Assembly: GCA_023457325.1 (NCBI GenBank)
Contig: JAEWLX010000032.1
Span: forward strand, 1 to 18,937
Direction of reading: 5' to 3'
Origin: Bacillota bacterium
GTDB taxonomy: Bacteria > Bacillota_I > Bacilli_A > RFN20 > CAG-826
Length of the DNA stretch: 18,937 nucleotides
Position numbers and translations under genes: made by a program. Positions within the stretch are counted from its first letter, which is position 1. The number at the start of each line of letters is the position of its first letter. Positions 14,191-18,937 of the stretch are shown here, in pieces. Under the pieces are notes generated by a model. The model was given only the letters and a program-made list of their open reading frames with translations. It made no database searches and was not told the origin of the DNA.

Positions 14191-15516
14191 ATGAAAACTA
14201 AGAAAATCATCCTTTTATCTTTGGTTCTGACAAGCCTTTTATTAAGCGGCTGTAAGAACGACAATCCATCAATATCCGACATCAGTAGTGGTGATATATC
14301 CGATTCGTCGAGTACTTCCCTTGATACTTCTGGTGACACAAGTGGTGGAACGAGTCAAGACACGACATCCTCTTCATCGACAAGCACAACTGATCCCTCG
14401 CGCCCAAATCCGGAAAATCCAAGCGCGATTGTAACGACCGTCAAAGCTCTCGCTCAGAAAAAAGCAACTGACACAAAAAACTTATATCGCGTGACGGGCA
14501 TTGCCCAATACGCCGGCTATTATAAAAAAGGCTATTTCGATTTAGTTGATGATGGCTGGACCATTGTCGCCTTTGGCGTCAGCAGCAAAAATACGTGCAT
14601 CAGCAAATCAGGTAGCACTTATTCTTATGCGAGCCACGATTCCTTTGCGAGCACGGGAATTCGCGCTGGTGATCAAATCACCCTTGAAGGAATATTTACT
14701 TATTACTCTTATTCTAGCGGTTATGGAGTTCCCGAAATTTCTGGCTACCCTACCAGAATTATTAGTAACGGACTAAGCACGATTACGGCAAAATCCTACA
14801 CCGCCCAAGAAACTTATAGCGGTAACTATTATAATTCAATTACTTCGGCGGATAACGGTAGCGCATTAGGTACAAAATTACATAATCTCATGATGTCGAC
14901 ACACACGACATATGTGTCATATTCAAGTCTTGATAACACGTTAAAACAAACAGACAAAAAATGCTTTTACTCTGGGCAAAATATGAGCTCATTTAATAAA
15001 GAACATGTTTGGCCACAAGCCAAATCAAAAGATGGTGGTTCACAGCTCTTTGGCACTTCGTATGCCGGCTCAGACATTCATCATATCCGAGCAACTATCA
15101 ATACTTATAACTCGTATCGAGGTAGTTCGATGTTTGCCACCATATTTGGCACACCACGAACTGTAAATTACGCTAGTGGAGGAGTCGCTAAGTTCGGATC
15201 GGGTAATAATTATGGCGTAACTGAACCTGCCGACTCTCGTAAGGGTGACGTCGCAAGAATTATTATGTATGTATATATGCATTATAGTACCGATTTTAAT
15301 GGAACCTTAAGATCGGGCGTTACCGGAAAACTTTATATTACTGGCGTTATCGGCGCTAACAGCACGGCTGATTGCTTTAAGTTGCTACGTAAGTGGAACG
15401 CTGAAGATCCCGTCAGCAGTGAAGAAATTGAACGCAATAATATCGCCTTTCAAAAACAAGGCAATCGCAATCCTTTCATTGATCACCCGACTTACGCTGA
15501 TCGTATTTGGAATTAA
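14191..15516 (+). CDS. Lipoprotein endonuclease I with OB-fold domain
   Basis: This 441-residue surface nuclease has a lipoprotein signal ending in LLLSGC (Cys21), then a Ser/Thr/Asp-rich linker to about residue 80. Next is an OB-fold-like domain (about 85-190; YRVTGIAQY and RAGDQITLEGIF). Last is an endonuclease I (EndA/NucM) domain with FNKEHVWPQAK (H272) and GSDIHHIRATINTYNSYRGS (H297, H298), the family's beta-beta-alpha-metal active site. It should cleave extracellular DNA or RNA with Mg2+, perhaps for nutrient uptake. There is no ribosome binding site, and the -10 box ends 7 nt before the ATG, so the mRNA is probably leaderless. The tmRNA gene follows on the same strand, with its own promoter. 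Confidence 0.88.
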   Translation: MKTKKIILLSLVLTSLLLSGCKNDNPSISDISSGDISDSSSTSLDTSGDTSGGTSQDTTSSSSTSTTDPSRPNPENPSAIVTTVKALAQKKATDTKNLYRVTGIAQYAGYYKKGYFDLVDDGWTIVAFGVSSKNTCISKSGSTYSYASHDSFASTGIRAGDQITLEGIFTYYSYSSGYGVPEISGYPTRIISNGLSTITAKSYTAQETYSGNYYNSITSADNGSALGTKLHNLMMSTHTTYVSYSSLDNTLKQTDKKCFYSGQNMSSFNKEHVWPQAKSKDGGSQLFGTSYAGSDIHHIRATINTYNSYRGSSMFATIFGTPRTVNYASGGVAKFGSGNNYGVTEPADSRKGDVARIIMYVYMHYSTDFNGTLRSGVTGKLYITGVIGANSTADCFKLLRKWNAEDPVSSEEIERNNIAFQKQGNRNPFIDHPTYADRIWN

Positions 15517-15544
15517 CTATCATCTATAAAGCAAACACTTTTCT

Positions 15545-15573
15545 TTGTTGAATATCTTTTCTCGTGCTAATAT
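15545..15573 (+). promoter_or_regulatory. Promoter of ssrA
   Basis: TTGTTG (15545-15550) and TAATAT (15568-15573) are 17 nt apart, and the -10 is extended (TGC just before it). Transcription would start near 15580, giving a precursor with about 25 nt to be removed at the 5' end, presumably by RNase P. Confidence 0.7.
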
Positions 15574-15604
15574 AACTACGCTTATGTTTCTCATAAGCCA
15601 ACAC

Positions 15605-15978
15605 GGGGATGTTCATGGCATCGACAGGGTTGTGTTCGCAATAATTGCAGCCGAGTGATGACGTTATCATCAAACCAAAGATAACTGGCAACAGAAATCT
15701 TTCATTCGCTGCCGCTTAATTAAGCACCTAAATACTGGTTTGGGTTTCTAACCCAGCAGCGCGCTTCCGGAGGTTTAGTCCCTCACGCTTCGGGCAAGTG
15801 TCATAACAAGGGAATAAGATTCCAGGTCGACTAGCTGAAGAATTCGAAAACCTATTAGTCTCGCGTCAGATACTTCGACGTTATTGTCATCTGATGTTAA
15901 AAACAAATATCGTCTAAGCTGTAGACGTTATTGTGGGACCTTCTTTGGACCGGAGTTCGATTCTCCGCATCTCCACCA
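15605..15978 (+). ncRNA. ssrA: Transfer-messenger RNA (tmRNA)
   Basis: This is the 374-nt tmRNA that rescues stalled ribosomes. The 5' end GGGGATG pairs with CATCTCC before the encoded CCA at the 3' end, giving the 7-bp acceptor stem with one G-T pair. The T arm CGGAG-TTCGATT-CTCCG is intact. The tag frame follows ATAACT as in Bacillus: it starts with GGC at 15687 and ends at TAA 15717-15719, encoding GNRNLSFAAA. With the alanine carried by tmRNA the tag is AGNRNLSFAAA, ending in small hydrophobic residues as needed for ClpXP-type proteases. It is a one-piece gene, not permuted. Confidence 0.97.
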
Positions 15979-15990
15979 AAAAAATTGAAC

Positions 15991-16047
15991 ATGCTCCCAA
16001 AATTTGGACCAAACGCATTGGTACAAATAATAAGGGAGCATTTTTTT
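15991..16047. terminator. Terminator of ssrA, probably bidirectional
   Basis: ATGCTCCC (15991-15998) pairs with GGGAGCAT (16034-16041), followed by seven T. The long loop contains a second hairpin, ACCAA (16009-16013) with TTGGT (16019-16023), making a two-part structure. An A-rich tract on the left side allows it also to stop the convergent esterase gene. Confidence 0.75.
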
Positions 16048-16060
16048 ATGCAAATAACTT

Positions 16061-16972
16061 TTAAAGAGAAACAGGAGTGCTCAGGAAAGGGAGAAGAGCT
16101 TCTGCAAAAAGATGGCCAAGTTCAATCATCGAGGCAGAATCATAGTGGGCCAAATCTGGTTCTTCGGCTGGCTCCAATGATGTTGTTAATCCGTGTTCGA
16201 TTGTATCAATATAAACATTGCGTTCGCTTTGAGCGGCAAATTGTTCTTTAGCGGTATTGACGGTCGCGTATTCAAGCCACATTGGAGAATCGCTTATGCC
16301 GGCGTCAATAAAAGCAAATTCAACGCCGTCACAAAACTCTAATAACTCTTCACGTAAATCACCAACAAAATATGATAATTGAGATAAATATTCAATCGAA
16401 TAGCCGGGATATGAGTCGCCTTCCCCCTGCATCCAACACATCGCTCGAATGCTTGGAGCAAAGCCCTCATCTTGAAGCACCTTTATTTGTGCTCGAACGT
16501 AGCGAACAAAACGATCATATAATCCGCTGATACGACCTGATGAGGGAGCGGCCCAGTCGTCCAACAAGTTACTGGCGCCACAGGCATATTTAATCAAAAA
16601 GATTTTATTGTTATGTTCGGTTTTAGATAAAATTTCACCCATACCTACTTCTGGGCCGAAGGTGATATCGGCATTGCCTTGGCCGAGCATCGCTTTAACA
16701 AATGCACCACGCGATGTATTTTGTTCGGGATAGACTTCAAATGCAGTTTTCGTAAGATTGTCATATGCAATGCGAACCCCGCTATAGCCATTAAGATATT
16801 CATGATATTTGGCGGCGTTGGCCGAATCGTTTAAATATGTGAAACGAGAACAACCAACCATGTTTGATTGGCCAGCCATAATCACAACATCGACTGGTGT
16901 CTTGTTCGCTGAGCATGCTGTTGATGATAGACATAAACCAATTAATGACATGATGACAATATTCTTTTTCAT
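16061..16972 (-). CDS. SASA-type carbohydrate esterase lipoprotein
   Basis: The 303-residue protein matches the sialate O-acetylesterase/acetylxylan esterase (SASA, SGNH-hydrolase) family, which removes acetyl groups from sugars. The nucleophile motif is VVIMAGQSNMVG (Ser36). GPEVGMGEIL and CWMQGEGDSYPG follow, and the catalytic Asp-His pair is probably in DLAHYDSASMIELGHL near the C-terminus. The signal peptide ends in SSTAC (Cys20), a slightly weak lipobox, so it should be an outer-surface lipoprotein. I chose ATG 16972: a minus-strand TATAAT (16984-16979) stands just 6 nt before it, implying a leaderless mRNA, and the in-frame GTG at 16987 would lie upstream of the transcript. It is convergent with ssrA and stops at TGA. 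Confidence 0.82.
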   Translation of the reverse strand: MKKNIVIMSLIGLCLSSTACSANKTPVDVVIMAGQSNMVGCSRFTYLNDSANAAKYHEYLNGYSGVRIAYDNLTKTAFEVYPEQNTSRGAFVKAMLGQGNADITFGPEVGMGEILSKTEHNNKIFLIKYACGASNLLDDWAAPSSGRISGLYDRFVRYVRAQIKVLQDEGFAPSIRAMCWMQGEGDSYPGYSIEYLSQLSYFVGDLREELLEFCDGVEFAFIDAGISDSPMWLEYATVNTAKEQFAAQSERNVYIDTIEHGLTTSLEPAEEPDLAHYDSASMIELGHLFAEALLPFLSTPVSL

Positions 16973-16978
16973 TAACTC

Positions 16979-16984
16979 ATTATA
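16979..16984 (-). promoter_or_regulatory. -10 box of the esterase gene
   Basis: TATAAT on the minus strand ends 6 nt before ATG 16972. No good -35 is visible 16-18 nt upstream. The predicted transcription start coincides with the start codon. Confidence 0.5.
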
Positions 16985-17097
16985 CACAAGAGGAAAATGG
17001 AACTATAAGGCATTATTAGTAAACATTTTATGTAAATGATTTGTTTATTAAGTAGAAAATAAAAAAGATACTTACTATTATTTCATATTATAAATCG

Positions 17098-17129
17098 TTG
17101 AACTTCATCAAATTGATGAAGATTATATT
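17098..17129 (+). promoter_or_regulatory. Candidate operator-promoter of the secreted protein gene
   Basis: The perfect palindrome CTTCATCAAATTGATGAAG (17103-17121, 9-bp arms and one central base) lies between TTGAAC (17098-17103) and an AT-rich -10 region (candidates TTATAT and TATATT at 17123-17129). Its centre base leaves almost no loop, which suits a DNA-binding dimer better than an RNA hairpin. The exact -10 is uncertain because the spacer is 19-20 nt. Confidence 0.45.
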
Positions 17130-17221
17130 GCTAACCAATAAGGAACATATTTTTATATCAATTTTCCCCCATTTACACACGCTAATTCGTTTTGCTAAAA
17201 CTAAAAAAACGGAGATATTTT

Positions 17222-17989
17222 ATGAAAAGATCACGCGCTTTTGTTTATTCTTCTTTACTGACGGCCATTACCTTGACGATTGGGATATTGTTAACGACGA
17301 GAACTCCTTTAATCCAATCGAAAGCTTTTTCTTATTCTGATGATACGATTAGAGTGTATATCACTGTGACCGACTCGGTTGTTAACGGATTTTTTAAACC
17401 CAATATCTATCCGAACATAAAAGTATATGCCTATGGAAAAGATGCTTCTGATAATCTTACAACAGCAGCGTATCCAGGAACAGAGGCTACAAGATTACTT
17501 AATAGTTATTCTGGCGACGGCTCAGCTCCTTATGGGAATGCGTTATATTATATCGATTTACCTTCATCGACGACCAAAGTGCAATTTTTCAATGAACAGT
17601 ATTTTCGCGGCTACAATTATGATCGAACCGTTACGATCAATATTGGAGAAAACTATGATGGCAGGGTTTACAAAGGCACCGGTCAATTGTATGAACCGGT
17701 CAATTCTGAGCACGAATACATAGTTGGTTATTTTGAAGATTTGTCGTTTAGTGTTTCCGAATTTGGTTCTTTCATCGATGGCTACGATTCATGTAGTGCC
17801 TCGGAAGAGACAGGATATAACGCCGTTCCTTATCTTGATTACTACTACGCGATGTACGCCACTATTAATAACACTGTTACGCTCACTGAACCAGGTTACG
17901 GGGAAAGTGCTGGCGGCAATATTCAAGTTGGAGTTCAAGATAAATGGGAGGCTATGGTCGCTCGCTATCAGTTTGCTCATTCCGATTAA
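17222..17989 (+). CDS. Secreted protein with starch-binding-like module
   Basis: This 255-residue protein begins with a signal peptide or anchor (about residues 1-34, basic end then SSLLTAITLTIGILL). The next 110 or so residues resemble CBM25/CBM26-type starch-binding modules: IRVYITVTD, a YPGTEATRL stretch in the place of the usual WPG, LYYIDLPSSTTKVQFFNEQYFRGYNYDRTVTI. The last 80 residues (FIDGYDSCSASEETGYNAVPYLDYYYAMYATIN to KWEAMVARYQF) resemble, from memory, short C-terminal segments on other secreted proteins of related gut bacteria; I cannot name the domain. No catalytic domain is present. ATG 17222 follows GGAG at 17211-17214; an upstream in-frame ATG at 17192 is less likely. Confidence 0.7.
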   Translation: MKRSRAFVYSSLLTAITLTIGILLTTRTPLIQSKAFSYSDDTIRVYITVTDSVVNGFFKPNIYPNIKVYAYGKDASDNLTTAAYPGTEATRLLNSYSGDGSAPYGNALYYIDLPSSTTKVQFFNEQYFRGYNYDRTVTINIGENYDGRVYKGTGQLYEPVNSEHEYIVGYFEDLSFSVSEFGSFIDGYDSCSASEETGYNAVPYLDYYYAMYATINNTVTLTEPGYGESAGGNIQVGVQDKWEAMVARYQFAHSD

Positions 17990-18232
17990 CTGACATCAAA
18001 GTCTTAATTTTTCCCGTCAATTTGTATATAAGAAAAAGAGTTTTCATTAAAAATCATATTTTTTGATTACAGTCTATTCACTGTGAGCTTGCTTTTGGTT
18101 TTAAAAAATAAAAAGCGATAAAGAATCCCGCTATTATAAAATAGAAAAATAAGTTTGTCGCAATTCAAAAATAGACAAAATATTCTTTCTATGAATACGA
18201 GAATTTGTAATCATTTGTTAATAAAAAGCGGT
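17990..18232. other. Convergent intergenic region, no gene seen
   Basis: This AT-rich stretch lies between the ends of the secreted-protein gene and the peroxidase gene. On the minus strand, AGCG (18132-18129) and CGCT (18117-18114) can pair and are followed by TTTTATTTTTT, a weak terminator candidate for the peroxidase transcript. The sequence ATAAAAAGCG occurs twice (18108-18117 and 18221-18230). Confidence 0.35.
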
Positions 18233-18706
18233 CTATAATAACTTGACGATTTTTCCTTCAATACTCGCGGGTGTTTCGCTAGGCGCGAATCGCGCAACCA
18301 CTTCACCGTGGCGATTGAGTAGAAATTTGGTGAAATTCCATTTAATACTTCTTCCTAAAGGACTACCTTTTTTGCTTTTTAGATAAGTATATAACGGGGC
18401 TTCATTTTTGCCATTAACCTCAATTTTTGAAAATTGTTTGAAGCTAACATCATAACGGAGTTTGCAAACACTAGCGATTTCCGCGTCAGTGCCGGGGGCT
18501 TGGTTTTTAAACTGATTACAAGGGAAATCGAGGATTTCTAGTCCTTGATCACGATATTTTCGGTAAAGAGCCTCCAATCCTTCATATTGAGGAGTGAAGC
18601 CACATCCTGTCGCCGTGTTAACGATTAATAAAACCTTGTTCTTAAAGTCAGCAAAAGACACTTCTTGTCCAGTAATATCTTTCATTTTAAAATCATAAAT
18701 ATTCAT
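18233..18706 (-). CDS. Glutathione peroxidase family protein (thiol peroxidase)
   Basis: The 157-residue cytosolic protein belongs to the GPx/BsaA family, which reduces hydroperoxides; bacterial members with Cys usually take electrons from thioredoxin. The catalytic site reads NTATGCGFTPQYEGLEALY (peroxidatic Cys35), with the conserved FPCNQF (Gln65) and KWNFTKFLL (Trp, Asn). Additional Cys63 and Cys80 could be resolving cysteines. The length is the family norm. The start is ATG 18706, because GAGG (18718-18715) lies 8 nt before it and MNIYDFKMKDITGQEV is the expected N-terminus; the longer reading has no relatives in its first 19 residues. It stands alone with its own promoter. Confidence 0.93.
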   Translation of the reverse strand: MNIYDFKMKDITGQEVSFADFKNKVLLIVNTATGCGFTPQYEGLEALYRKYRDQGLEILDFPCNQFKNQAPGTDAEIASVCKLRYDVSFKQFSKIEVNGKNEAPLYTYLKSKKGSPLGRSIKWNFTKFLLNRHGEVVARFAPSETPASIEGKIVKLL

Positions 18707-18724
18707 ATTTAATACCTCACTTTC

Positions 18725-18752
18725 ATTGTATAGGTAATTCCTATCACAACAA
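18725..18752 (-). promoter_or_regulatory. Promoter of the peroxidase gene with inverted repeat in the spacer
   Basis: On the minus strand, TTGTTG (18752-18747) and TACAAT (18730-18725) are 16 nt apart. Transcription would start near 18718, about 12 nt before the ATG. An inverted repeat ATAGG-N5-CCTAT (18730-18744) fills the spacer and could be an operator. It does not match the PerR box consensus. Confidence 0.55.
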
Positions 18753-18937
18753 TTGATATGCAATAAGATTTGAAAATAGATTGCTTATTCACGCAATTTC
18801 TACAGGTGTTAACGAAGAAAAAAACAATCTTTATTGAGCTACAGTTAACAAGAGCGGGATAATTTTTACTCGATTTACTAAGCAAACACAGTTAATATCT
18901 TATTATTGAAATAGGTTAGGATTATGCCCTTATAGGC

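Noticed and set aside
15931..16251. An open reading frame overlapping the tmRNA 3' end and its terminator
   Set aside because: It runs through the tmRNA acceptor arm and the antisense of the esterase gene, with no protein-like features.
17098..17340. An open reading frame starting at 17098 in another frame, across the intergenic region and into the secreted protein gene
   Set aside because: It begins in the palindrome, has no ribosome binding site, and most of it overlaps the better supported gene starting at 17222.
18106..18230. ATAAAAAGCG repeated at 18108-18117, 18221-18230 and also 12368-12377
   Set aside because: A 10-mer in AT-rich intergenic DNA with no fixed context; two copies look like parts of terminator-type sequences.
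18753..18937. A further gene or RNA at the right end of the window
   Set aside because: No open reading frame or hairpin of note is visible; GTTAAC occurs twice, which is not unusual in this composition.

Overview
This window is a moderately AT-rich bacterial chromosomal segment. Gene order and protein types point to the Firmicutes/Bacilli, probably a lineage near the Mollicutes or Erysipelotrichia. Three things suggest this: the rpsF-ssb-rpsR and gdpP-rplI-dnaB blocks, followed by walJ and rlmH; a one-piece tmRNA whose tag region resembles that of Bacillus; and several lipobox signal peptides. TGA is used as a stop codon (for example in the esterase gene), so this is the standard bacterial code and not the Mycoplasma code. 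The exact taxon cannot be fixed from the sequence alone.

Positions 1-6518 are a conserved housekeeping block on the plus strand. rpsF, ssb and rpsR (30S proteins S6 and S18 flanking the single-strand DNA-binding protein) share a leader that probably binds S6:S18, and they end at a strong terminator. A second unit starts just before gdpP (c-di-AMP phosphodiesterase). It runs with 1-3 nt gaps or short overlaps through rplI (L9), dnaB (replicative helicase, with an extra loop), walJ (metallo-beta-lactamase-fold nuclease) and rlmH (23S rRNA methyltransferase).

Positions 6568-11165 are accessory. A membrane-bound GGDEF diguanylate cyclase and a Cof-type HAD phosphatase lie on the minus strand, each with its own promoter; the HAD gene has a strikingly structured 5' leader. 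Divergent from them is a pair encoding a RimK-like ATP-grasp ligase and a UDP-glucose 6-dehydrogenase, closed by a bidirectional terminator.

Positions 11218-18706 are mostly envelope and secreted functions in small, separately transcribed units. They are an acidic lipoprotein of unknown function, a membrane protein with a large extracytoplasmic domain, a small four-helix membrane protein, a lipoprotein endonuclease I with an OB-fold, tmRNA (ssrA), a SASA-type esterase lipoprotein, a secreted protein with a starch-binding-like module, and a glutathione peroxidase.

No CRISPR array, insertion sequence, prophage or tRNA gene was found, and I see no clear new multi-gene system. The most interesting signals are non-coding. 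They are the interleaved inverted repeats in the HAD leader, two lipoprotein genes whose -10 box sits only 6-7 nt before the ATG (probable leaderless mRNAs), and three palindromes placed inside promoters like operators.
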